A DNA stretch of 5,844 nt from Methylacidiphilum caldifontis (GTDB lineage Bacteria > Verrucomicrobiota > Verrucomicrobiia > Methylacidiphilales > CAMAQI01): contig CAMAQI010000153.1 of the NCBI GenBank assembly GCA_945860255.1, positions 1 to 5,844 on the forward strand, given 5' to 3'. Below, in pieces: positions 1 through 5,347 of this stretch; position 1 is the stretch's first letter; the number at the start of each line of letters is the position of its first letter. The position numbers and the translations under genes were made by a program. The notes under the pieces were generated by a model. It worked only from the letters and a program-made list of their open reading frames with translations. It searched no databases and was not told the DNA's origin.

Positions 1-1557
1 GTCGATTTTGCCTATGAGGTTTCACGGAGCCTTGCGGCCTGTGAAGGGGCTCTTTTGATCATCGATGCTGCCCAAGGGGTCGAGGCGCAGACAGTGGCGA
101 ATGTTCACCTTGCGATGAAGCAGAATTTGAAGTTAATTCCGGTGATCAATAAGATCGATCTTCCCAGTGCGAATATTGAGATTTGTAAGAAGCAACTCGA
201 AGATATCTTAGCGATACCCGCAGAGGAGGCGATTCCGGCCAGTGCGAAGGCGGGGATCGGGATCGATGAGATATTAGAGGCGGTTGTCGAACGGATTCCC
301 TCTCCGAAACGGGAGGAGGATGGAATTCTCCGCGCACTGGTTTTTGATTCTCTCTTTGATACCTATCGTGGGGTTGTGACCTATGTTCGGGTGATGACCG
401 GCTCATTAAAGGCCGGAAATCAAGTTCTTCTTTTTTCTTCGAATCAAAAGTATGAGGTGAAAGAGGTAGGAGTGTTTACTCCGAAACCGCTTGCGGTAAA
501 GCAACTGAATCAAGGGGATGTCGGCTATATTATTGCCAATATCAAATCTCCTGCCGATATTAAAATCGGAGATACCCTTACAGGAGCAGAACGTCCGACC
601 GATCGTCCTTTGGATGGGTTTAAACAAATTACGCCGATGGTTTATAGCGGTATTTATCCGATTAATACGGCCGATTACGAGCAGTTAAAAATTGCGATGA
701 ATAAACTTCAGATCAATGATGCGGCACTGACTTATTCTGGGGAATCCTCCGTCGCTCTTGGCTTTGGATTTCGCTGCGGATTTTTAGGTCTTTTACATAT
801 GGAGATTGTCCAAGAACGACTTCATCGCGAATATAACATGGATATCATTGCGACCTATCCGAGTGTTATTTATAAAGTTCAAAAAACGAACGGAGAATGG
901 CTTGAGGTCGATAATCCGCTTCAACTTCCCGATCCCTCGGTGATCGAACAGATTTTAGAGCCGATGGTGAAATGCTTTATCTTAACTCCGAATGAATATA
1001 TCGGCGATATCATGCAGTTGGTCATGGAAAAACGGGGAACTTTTGATCATACCGAGACCCTCGATCAACGACGGGTGATGCTCCATTCCGAAATTCCGCT
1101 CAGTGAAATTGTCGTCGATTTCAATGATCGAATTAAAACGGTGACACGTGGGTATGGATCGATGGATTATGACTATGCTGAGTACAAGGCCAACGACATG
1201 GTTAAACTCGATATGTTGGTCAACGGAGAGGTCGTCGACGCCTTTTCATCGATTGTCCATCGCGAGAAGGCTCCCGGTCGTGGACGTGCTTTGGCGGCGA
1301 AGTTAAAAGAGGTGATTCCTCCTCATTTGTTTAAAATTGCAATTCAAGGAGCCGTCGGAGGTAAAATTGTTGCCCGCGAGGATGTCAAAACCGTTGGGAA
1401 GAATGTCACGGCCAAGTGTTACGGGGGAGATATAAGCCGAAAAAGAAAGCTTTTAGAGAAACAAAAAGAGGGTAAAAAACGAATGAAGTCCTTTGGAAAT
1501 GTGGATATTCCTCAGGAGGCTTTTATTAAAGTTTTACGATCAGGATCAGACTCATGA
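1..1557 (+). CDS. lepA: Elongation factor 4 (LepA), translational GTPase, 5'-truncated by window edge
   Basis: LepA/EF4 is a ribosome-associated GTPase of the EF-G-like family, linked to back-translocation or translation initiation and 30S biogenesis. The reading frame is open from base 1 and gives 518 residues. It begins just after where the DTPGH motif would lie, with VDFAYEVSRSLAACEG. Visible G-domain parts are the G4 motif NKID (fragment residues 50-53) and the G5-like SAK (81-83). Domain II follows, then the EF-G-like alpha/beta domains containing the family signature GFGFRCGFLGLLHMEI. The LepA-specific C-terminal domain contains NVTAKCYGGDISRKRKLLEKQ and ends near GNVDIPQEAFIKVL. A typical LepA is about 600 residues, so roughly 80 N-terminal residues (P-loop, switch I, DTPGH) lie upstream of the window. 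The TTG at 55 is an internal Leu codon, not a start. The stop overlaps the next gene's start (ATGA), implying co-translation. Family assignment is very secure. Confidence 0.98.
   Translation, partial: VDFAYEVSRSLAACEGALLIIDAAQGVEAQTVANVHLAMKQNLKLIPVINKIDLPSANIEICKKQLEDILAIPAEEAIPASAKAGIGIDEILEAVVERIPSPKREEDGILRALVFDSLFDTYRGVVTYVRVMTGSLKAGNQVLLFSSNQKYEVKEVGVFTPKPLAVKQLNQGDVGYIIANIKSPADIKIGDTLTGAERPTDRPLDGFKQITPMVYSGIYPINTADYEQLKIAMNKLQINDAALTYSGESSVALGFGFRCGFLGLLHMEIVQERLHREYNMDIIATYPSVIYKVQKTNGEWLEVDNPLQLPDPSVIEQILEPMVKCFILTPNEYIGDIMQLVMEKRGTFDHTETLDQRRVMLHSEIPLSEIVVDFNDRIKTVTRGYGSMDYDYAEYKANDMVKLDMLVNGEVVDAFSSIVHREKAPGRGRALAAKLKEVIPPHLFKIAIQGAVGGKIVAREDVKTVGKNVTAKCYGGDISRKRKLLEKQKEGKKRMKSFGNVDIPQEAFIKVLRSGSDS
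1542..1545 (+). promoter_or_regulatory. Shine-Dalgarno of the ABM-domain gene inside the lepA end
   Basis: AGGA lies 8 bases upstream of the ATG at 1554 and falls within the last codons of lepA. Together with the ATGA overlap it supports 1554 as the start and suggests translational coupling to lepA. Confidence 0.5.
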
Positions 1558-1907
1558 CGAATGAATTAAAAGAACCTTTGGCTGGAATTTTTAAAAAATT
1601 ACAAGATCCTCATCGTCCCTTCACGCTCTTTATTCAGGCTCAAATTAAACCCGGTTCAATGGGCGACTTTAGACCTGTCGCTGAGGCCGCCGTCAAAGGA
1701 ACGCGTATGGAACTCGGGAATATTGCCTATGAGTTTCATCAATCTTTAGATGATCCGAATCGCCATTTTTTGTTCGAAAAATGGATCGATTTTGAATCCT
1801 TAAAAAGTCATTTTGATCAATCTTACACCCATGCCATTATCGAGTCCTTTGATCGATATGGGGTCGCCCCTTTGTCCCTCGAGGTTTTTCAGCCTTGGAT
1901 GGAGTAG
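1554..1907 (+). CDS. ABM-domain (YgiN-like, putative quinol monooxygenase) protein
   Basis: This 117-residue protein carries an antibiotic-biosynthesis-monooxygenase (ABM) dimeric alpha/beta-barrel fold at about residues 23-112. The opening strand is FTLFIQAQIKPGSMGDF. It is followed by a helix with the polar TRMELGNIAYEFHQS segment, the DDPNRHFLFEKWIDFESL strand-helix, and a helix with HFDQSYTHAI. Family members include YgiN (quinol oxidation), LsrG and cofactor-free monooxygenases. Many members have unknown substrates, so the reaction cannot be named here. No signal peptide is seen, so it is probably cytoplasmic. A roughly 20-residue N-terminal extension (ELKEPLAGIFKKLQDPHRP) precedes the domain and is longer than in minimal ABM proteins. 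The start at 1554 is set by the ATGA overlap with lepA and AGGA 8 bases upstream. The domain call is good; the enzymatic role is unknown. Confidence 0.85.
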   Translation: MTNELKEPLAGIFKKLQDPHRPFTLFIQAQIKPGSMGDFRPVAEAAVKGTRMELGNIAYEFHQSLDDPNRHFLFEKWIDFESLKSHFDQSYTHAIIESFDRYGVAPLSLEVFQPWME

Positions 1908-2116
1908 TACGAGGTTACGGCCTCCTCCTCTCTTCTCCGACAACTATAGGGATATCAGGCAAGATACAATTTTAACCGCCAAGTTAATGCAAATTTCGCC
2001 AAGGGTTAAAGTCATTTTTAAACCCCTATTCGACTCGTCGGGGGTCCAGAGAAAGAGCTCTCCAATTGTCGGTATTTTTATCAGGTGAAATGCTTTCTGA
2101 TGAGGGTTTTGAAATA

Positions 2117-2148
2117 AAAAAGGGGCTTTCCATGGAAAGCCCCTTTTT
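2117..2148. terminator. Bidirectional intrinsic terminator (perfect palindrome)
   Basis: The core GGGGCTTTCC/GGAAAGCCCC is a perfect 22-base inverted repeat (2122-2143). It is flanked by five A on the left and five T on the right, so the whole 32 bases are self-complementary. Read from either strand, a GC-rich stem is followed by a U run. It sits between convergent genes, 209 bases after the ABM-gene stop and 21 bases beyond the stop of the - strand gene. It should therefore serve both transcripts. The fully paired centre would leave about a 4-base loop (CATG). Confidence 0.9.
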
Positions 2149-2169
2149 AAATATCTGTTTAAATTTTAA

Positions 2170-2535
2170 TTATTTTAACAAGGCGTATGTTCCAGGAGCG
2201 ACTTTTTTAATCTTACGATTTTTGGCTCCTGTGGTGTAAAACCAGCTATAAATATTATTTGTTGAAAGCTTGAGGCTCTTTGCAATATCGGAAACCTTGG
2301 CGCCCTTTTTACCTGATTTTGTAAGGATTTCTGTGATTTGAATGCGGAGATTTTTAAATGTTTTTTTACGACGTCCTGAGAGAGGATTCTTTTTGATTTT
2401 GTTTTTGAGGCTGATCTTAGAAAACTCTTTTAATTTTTTATCGACGGCTTTGATTTCTGTAAGGAGAGCAACCCGTTGTTTAAGGAGTGCATTCACTTCT
2501 TTGAACTGTTGTGTAGAAAATGATGATATATTCAT
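2170..2535 (-). CDS. Small basic protein with coiled coil and winged-helix-like C-terminal domain (putative DNA-binding)
   Basis: This 121-residue, Lys-rich protein has three visible parts. Residues 7-40 are a predicted helical or coiled-coil segment (QQFKEVNALLKQRVALLTEI). Residues 41-62 are a strongly basic linker with GRRKK. Residues 63-121 look like a small winged-helix domain: a helix ending in ILTKSGKKGAK, then VSDIAKSLKLSTNNIYSWFY as the helix-turn-helix, then TTGAKNRKIKKVAPGTYALL as the wing. I recognise similar unnamed proteins from Verrucomicrobiota by memory only; no target or function is known to me. A role in DNA binding or nucleoid organisation is inference from basicity and fold. 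The ATG at 2535 has no clear Shine-Dalgarno upstream, and a possible promoter ends almost at the start codon. The gene converges on the lepA-ABM pair and shares its terminator. Base composition is more AT-rich than its neighbours, partly from AAA lysine codons. Confidence 0.8.
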   Translation of the reverse strand: MNISSFSTQQFKEVNALLKQRVALLTEIKAVDKKLKEFSKISLKNKIKKNPLSGRRKKTFKNLRIQITEILTKSGKKGAKVSDIAKSLKLSTNNIYSWFYTTGAKNRKIKKVAPGTYALLK

Positions 2536-2542
2536 TATTTAA

Positions 2543-2571
2543 TTAATAATAGATTTGAATAAATGATGCAA
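2543..2571 (-). promoter_or_regulatory. Possible promoter of the basic DNA-binding-like gene
   Basis: On the - strand TTGCAT (2571-2566) is separated by 17 bases from TATTAA (2548-2543). Each box is only a partial match to the sigma-70 consensus (3/6 and 4/6), but the spacing is ideal. The DNA just upstream (about 2575-2607) carries A tracts resembling an UP element. The expected transcription start falls within a base or two of the ATG at 2535, which would give a leaderless mRNA. This is weak, because any AT-rich region yields such matches. Confidence 0.25.
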
Positions 2572-2720
2572 ATATAAAATTATTTTTTTTAAAATCCCCG
2601 TTTTTTTAAAAGTGAAATCTCTTGGGATTGCAGCGGAGCAGGGTCAGCGGAATTGGATTTCCTTAATAAGTTAAATTTTACATAAATAATCTTGGCGACT
2701 CTCTTTTTCGATTCACAGTA

Positions 2721-2725
2721 GAGGG
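2721..2725 (+). promoter_or_regulatory. Purine-rich GAGGG abutting the aguA start (atypical RBS spacing)
   Basis: GAGGG directly touches the ATG at 2726, with zero spacer, which is too close for a standard Shine-Dalgarno. The internal Met18 at 2777 has a better-spaced AGGA (2767-2770, 6-base spacer). The true start is therefore uncertain between 2726 and 2777, although family alignment favours 2726. Confidence 0.3.
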
Positions 2726-3781
2726 ATGCATAAAGGCCTATTTACCGCTGGTTCCCCCGCAGACCTAGGATATCACATGCCCGCAGAGTGGGCGATTCAT
2801 CAAGGAACTTGGCTGAGCTTTCCGAGACCCGAAGGGATTAGTTTCCCCGATTGCTATGGACCGATTCCGGAGATCTGGGCGGAAATGACCAGACTTTTGC
2901 GTAATCATGAAGAGGTCCATTTAAATTATTTCGATGAATCTCATCTCCAAGTTCTTAAAAAAGCCCTGACCCAAAAGGGGATTCGGGAGGGGGAGAATGT
3001 TTTCCTTCACCCTTTTCCTGCCTATGAGCCGTGGTGTCGTGACCACGGACCGATTGTTCTGAAGAAAGGTCAAGAGCGTGCGATTGTCGATTGGGGATAT
3101 AATGCCTGGGGAGGGAAGTATCCTCCGTTTGATCTCGATGACGATATTCCCAACCGAGTCGCCGATTTTTTAAAGCTGCCGGTGTTTAAGAATCCGATCG
3201 TTATGGAAGGGGGATCGATTGAGGTTAATGGGGAGGGGACTCTTTTAACGACGGAATCTTGTTTGTTGAATCCCAACCGGAATCCACATCTCTCGAAAAC
3301 AGAGATCGAACAACAGCTCAGGGATTATCTCGGGGTCACACAAATCTTATGGCTTGGAGATGGAATCGAAGGGGATGATACCGACGGCCATGTCGATGAT
3401 TTAACTCGCTTTGTGAATCCTACCACCGTCGTCACGATTCTTGAGGAGGATACTCAGGATTCTAACTATGAGCGACTGCTTGAAAATCGGAAGCGATTGG
3501 AGATGATGACCACAGCCCGAGGTGAAAAGCTTCAAATTATCGACCTTCCGACGCCTGGAGTCATCGAGCGAGAAGGTCAAAGACTTCCGGCAAGTTACGC
3601 TAATTTTTATATCGCGAATGGAATTGTGCTTCTCCCGATTTTTAATCATCCGAATGATCAAAAAGCGATCGATCTCTTACAGGCCTGTTTTCCGACTCGC
3701 CAAGTGGTCGGAATTCCCTCTTTGGATCTCATTTGGGGATTAGGGGCTTATCATTGTATTACTCAGCAAATCCCTGCTTAA
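2726..3781 (+). CDS. aguA: Agmatine deiminase family protein (agmatine iminohydrolase)
   Basis: This 351-residue protein belongs to the peptidyl-arginine-deiminase-like/agmatine deiminase family (pentein fold). The expected reaction is agmatine to N-carbamoylputrescine plus ammonia, in arginine-to-putrescine synthesis. Visible motifs are GYHMPAEWAIHQGTWLSFP (residues 15-33), WCRDHGPI (103-110), DWGYNAWGGKYPPFD (122-136), EGGSIEVNGEGTLLTTESCL (161-180), LNPNRNPHLS, and GDGIEGDDTDGHVDDLTRF (211-229) with catalytic His222. The C-terminal GLGAYHCITQQ contains the nucleophile Cys344. All key catalytic residues appear intact and the length is normal. It has no signal peptide, unlike secreted peptidylarginine deiminases. 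The start at 2726 is preferred over Met18 (2777) because residues 9-17 align with the family's usual TP...GY lead-in. No N-carbamoylputrescine amidase (aguB) gene is in the window. The gene heads a + strand cluster with the Rieske gene 38 bases downstream. The family is certain; agmatine as the substrate is likely but inferred. Confidence 0.93.
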   Translation: MHKGLFTAGSPADLGYHMPAEWAIHQGTWLSFPRPEGISFPDCYGPIPEIWAEMTRLLRNHEEVHLNYFDESHLQVLKKALTQKGIREGENVFLHPFPAYEPWCRDHGPIVLKKGQERAIVDWGYNAWGGKYPPFDLDDDIPNRVADFLKLPVFKNPIVMEGGSIEVNGEGTLLTTESCLLNPNRNPHLSKTEIEQQLRDYLGVTQILWLGDGIEGDDTDGHVDDLTRFVNPTTVVTILEEDTQDSNYERLLENRKRLEMMTTARGEKLQIIDLPTPGVIEREGQRLPASYANFYIANGIVLLPIFNHPNDQKAIDLLQACFPTRQVVGIPSLDLIWGLGAYHCITQQIPA

Positions 3782-3819
3782 TGATTGGCTCTTTTCCGTA
3801 AAATGGTTTAAATAGGCCG

Positions 3820-4131
3820 ATGAGTTCATGGATCAAATTGATTGAGAGTGAAAAAATCGCTCTTGGGGAGAGTCGATGCGTTGAGTTTGAGGGAAAATCG
3901 TTTGGGATTTTTCACTTGGATACTGGCTTTCATGTCATCGATAATATTTGTCCGCATAAAGGGGCTCCGCTCCATGAAGGGTTTGTTCAGAATGGGGTGG
4001 TGGTTTGCCCGTGGCATCAATGGGAGTTTCAAGTGACGGATGGGAAGTGTCTCTCGATTCAAACACAGGGAGTAACCTCTTATCCGGTAGAGATCAGAGA
4101 AAATTCGATTTGGGTGGAGGTTACCTCATGA
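3820..4131 (+). CDS. Rieske [2Fe-2S] ferredoxin-like protein (NirD-type)
   Basis: This 103-residue protein consists of a single Rieske domain. Both cluster-binding boxes are intact: CPHKGAPL (Cys44, His46) and CPWHQWEF (Cys63, His66). A two-Cys, two-His [2Fe-2S] centre is therefore expected. The spacing between the boxes, the small size and the lack of a transmembrane anchor match soluble Rieske ferredoxins and NirD-type small subunits, not bc1-complex Rieske proteins. Such proteins pass electrons to oxygenases or nitrite reductase, but no partner enzyme is visible here, so its redox partner is unknown. A weak AGG (3814-3816) precedes the ATG by 3 bases. No terminator is seen in the 38-base gap after aguA, so co-transcription is likely. 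Its stop overlaps the next start as ATGA. The domain call is very secure. Confidence 0.94.
   Translation: MSSWIKLIESEKIALGESRCVEFEGKSFGIFHLDTGFHVIDNICPHKGAPLHEGFVQNGVVVCPWHQWEFQVTDGKCLSIQTQGVTSYPVEIRENSIWVEVTS
4116..4120 (+). promoter_or_regulatory. Strong Shine-Dalgarno setting the start at 4128
   Basis: GGAGG lies 7 bases before the ATG at 4128, inside the end of the Rieske gene. It is the best ribosome-binding site in the window. It supports 4128 over the longer open frame that extends upstream to 4005 within the Rieske gene. Confidence 0.75.
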
Positions 4132-4418
4132 AATCATCCTATGAATTAGCGATGGAGCGATTAGGTCAATCGGCACCTGTCAAAAAGTTAACGGCTGAAC
4201 AAAAAAAACAGATTCAAGAAATTGAATCGATCTATCGTGCGAAGATCGCGGAGCGTGAGACCTTGATTCGCTCGAAGATTGCTGCTGCTATTTGTGATCG
4301 AAATGACGGGGAGGAGGAGGCTCTTTTGCAAGATCTCGGAATCCAGACACGGGCTTTGGAGGAGGAATGTGAGGAGAAAAAGGAGCGGGTGAGACAAGGG
4401 AAAAAAGCAAGCGAATGA
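4128..4418 (+). CDS. Conserved hypothetical charged helical protein (MKSSYELAMERL type)
   Basis: This 96-residue protein is almost wholly charged and helical: KKLTAEQKKQIQEIESIYRAKIAER in the first half, and an acidic then basic end (RALEEECEEKKERVRQGKK). Heptad-like hydrophobic spacing suggests a coiled coil or helical hairpin from about residue 20 to 90. There is no signal peptide or membrane segment. I recall proteins starting MKSSYELAMERL, followed by LTAEQK and AKIAERE, as an uncharacterised family in Planctomycetota and Verrucomicrobiota; no function is known to me. The start is fixed by GGAGG 7 bases upstream and the ATGA overlap with the Rieske gene, which implies translational coupling. 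An association with the Rieske protein is possible but unsupported beyond this adjacency. Confidence 0.85.
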   Translation: MKSSYELAMERLGQSAPVKKLTAEQKKQIQEIESIYRAKIAERETLIRSKIAAAICDRNDGEEEALLQDLGIQTRALEEECEEKKERVRQGKKASE

Positions 4419-4419
4419 A

Positions 4420-4508
4420 CATAAATCGGTCAAAGACCGAAACCAAAGATATCGCTTTAATGAAAATAATCTCTATTCCATTGCAATCGCATTGAATTCC
4501 GATTTATG
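4420..4508. repeat. 10-bp perfect inverted repeat in the convergent intergenic gap
   Basis: CATAAATCGG at 4420-4429 is exactly complementary to CCGATTTATG at 4499-4508, with 69 bases between the arms. The left arm begins 1 base after the stop of the MKSSYELAMERL-type gene and overlaps the small hairpin at 4426-4440, so the two pairings exclude each other. Its function is unknown. Chance occurrence in a gap this size is unlikely but not excluded. Confidence 0.4.
4426..4440 (-). terminator. Weak candidate terminator hairpin for the - strand transcript
   Basis: TCGGTC-TTT-GACCGA forms a 6-bp stem with a 3-base loop on the - strand and is followed by TTTATGTT, a short imperfect T run. It lies 127 bases beyond the stop of the membrane-protein gene. 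The stem is short and the U run poor. On the + strand no T run follows it. Confidence 0.3.
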
Positions 4509-4567
4509 GCTAACAGGGATTCAAGTAACGAGGAATACCCATTGGGACGGATTTTAAGAGTGAGGGA

Positions 4568-5122
4568 CTAGAGTGCAAAAATTCCTAATCCTAAAACGAT
4601 GAATCCCCAAATGACCCCGAGGCTCATGAGCAGTTGCCAGCGACGGAGTTCGGCAGTCCCCCATTGGATGGCATTGCGGATTAAATAGGGGGAGGAGACG
4701 AGGATCATTCCGAGAATGATCCAGGCATAGGCATTACAAACCAAAGGGATCTTGAATCGATTATCGATCAGGAAGGCTCCATCGAGAATCACGTTGGCTC
4801 CGAGGAGAAGTAAGACCCCGATGGCACGCAGGGAAAGGAAATCACGAACATAGAAGCAGCAGAGAGTCCCACCGATAAAAGTGAGGAGGGTAAAAATTGT
4901 TCTAAATTTATTATATTCGCTAAGATCCATTGTATTGATGAGTGAGGCACCCCAAAGAGTGGCGATCGTTGTGGTGATATACCCGACCAGGATCGACCTC
5001 GGGAGTTTTTGGAGGAGATCTTGAAAGTAAAACGGTTTGATGAGGGGCAAAAGATGCGCGACTAAATAGAGTGCTCCTAGAAAAAGAGCAATTTCACGGA
5101 GTCCGAAGGAGTAGATAAGCAT
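4568..5122 (-). CDS. Multi-spanning integral membrane protein of unknown function
   Basis: This 184-residue protein is strongly hydrophobic, with about six likely membrane segments near residues 10-28, 43-63, 74-91, 97-117, 127-147 and 163-182. The loops carry RDFLSLRAIG (93-102), SPYLIRNAIQW (144-154) and AELRRWQ (157-163). Basic residues in these loops would help set topology. I find no transporter, protease or enzyme motif that I can name. The overall pattern resembles unnamed Verrucomicrobiota membrane proteins, a weak impression from memory. The ATG at 5122 lacks a clear Shine-Dalgarno. It follows the 53-residue ORF by 24 bases and the prenyl synthase on the same strand, so it may be the last gene of that transcript. 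A link to isoprenoid or lipid metabolism is speculation from position only. Confidence 0.8.
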   Translation of the reverse strand: MLIYSFGLREIALFLGALYLVAHLLPLIKPFYFQDLLQKLPRSILVGYITTTIATLWGASLINTMDLSEYNKFRTIFTLLTFIGGTLCCFYVRDFLSLRAIGVLLLLGANVILDGAFLIDNRFKIPLVCNAYAWIILGMILVSSPYLIRNAIQWGTAELRRWQLLMSLGVIWGFIVLGLGIFAL

Positions 5123-5146
5123 AAGATTATGACGGTTGAATTGTTT

Positions 5147-5308
5147 TCAGGTTTGGAATTTTCTTAACATCTTTTTAATCTCGACGGGAGAAATATGAAA
5201 ATTCTTTTTACCAAGATCTCCTTTAAAAACCGGAAGGGAGACTTTTTTAGTTTTGTTGGGCTCAAGACCAAAGATTCTCTGTTTCAGTGCATGATATAAA
5301 TATTTCAT
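5147..5308 (-). CDS. Small ORF, 53 residues, basic, function unknown
   Basis: An ATG at 5308 opens a 53-codon frame ending TGA at 5147. The product starts MKYLYHALKQRIFGLEPNKT, has a middle segment VSLPVFKGDLGKKNFHISP, and ends VEIKKMLRKFQT. It is Lys/Arg-rich with alternating hydrophobic positions and could form a helix-strand-helix. It has no membrane segment, signal peptide or recognised motif. It fills the gap between the prenyl synthase stop (39 bases upstream) and the membrane protein start (24 bases downstream) on the same strand, which supports it being a real operon member. No Shine-Dalgarno is visible, and a TTGACA box lies just upstream. Without it the 225-base gap would be unusually long for co-transcribed genes. 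It may instead be a chance frame. Confidence 0.55.
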   Translation of the reverse strand: MKYLYHALKQRIFGLEPNKTKKVSLPVFKGDLGKKNFHISPVEIKKMLRKFQT

Positions 5309-5327
5309 AATGATATATTTATGTCAA
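5299..5327 (-). promoter_or_regulatory. Possible promoter with perfect -35 box at the small ORF
   Basis: On the - strand a perfect TTGACA (5327-5322) is followed after 17 bases by AATATT (5304-5299), a 4/6 match to TATAAT. Initiation near 5292 would fall inside the 53-residue ORF. The site could therefore drive the membrane protein gene, not the small ORF, or be a chance match in AT-rich DNA. Confidence 0.25.
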
Positions 5328-5347
5328 TTGATGCTTTATCTCTGGTT

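Noticed and set aside
55..57. TTG as a possible start codon of LepA
   Set aside because: The frame is open and matches LepA (VDFAYEVSRSL) from base 1, so this is an internal Leu codon of a gene cut by the window edge.
146..627. Two - strand open frames opposite lepA
   Set aside because: Their products are Arg/Ser/Pro-rich or otherwise irregular, typical of antisense shadows; the + strand frame is a secure LepA.
2003..2025. GGGTT...AACCC inverted repeat in the gap after the ABM gene
   Set aside because: There are only 5 paired bases around a 13-base loop with no following T run, and the strong palindrome at 2117-2148 already serves as terminator.
2020..2048. TTCGACTC followed by GGGGTCCA, resembling the T-loop and CCA end of a tRNA or tmRNA
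   Set aside because: The bases flanking the TTCGA loop do not form a 5-bp T stem, and no matching acceptor strand or anticodon arm is found upstream in the gap after the ABM gene.
1813..2088. Open + strand frame of 91 codons extending past the ABM gene into the gap
   Set aside because: It begins inside the ABM coding sequence in another frame, has no ribosome-binding site, and its product (Pro/Ser/Arg-rich then irregular) looks non-coding.
3401..3743. Open frames on both strands inside the agmatine deiminase gene
   Set aside because: They overlap conserved aguA sequence out of frame and show no recognisable protein features.
4005..4127. Upstream extension of the MKSSYELAMERL-type protein into the Rieske gene
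   Set aside because: The GGAGG site, ATGA overlap and the family-like MKSSYELAMERL N-terminus all fix the start at 4128.
4534..4556. CCCATTGGG as a hairpin terminator for the + strand cluster
   Set aside because: It has only three paired bases and a loop of three, with a short TTTT; it is too weak to call.
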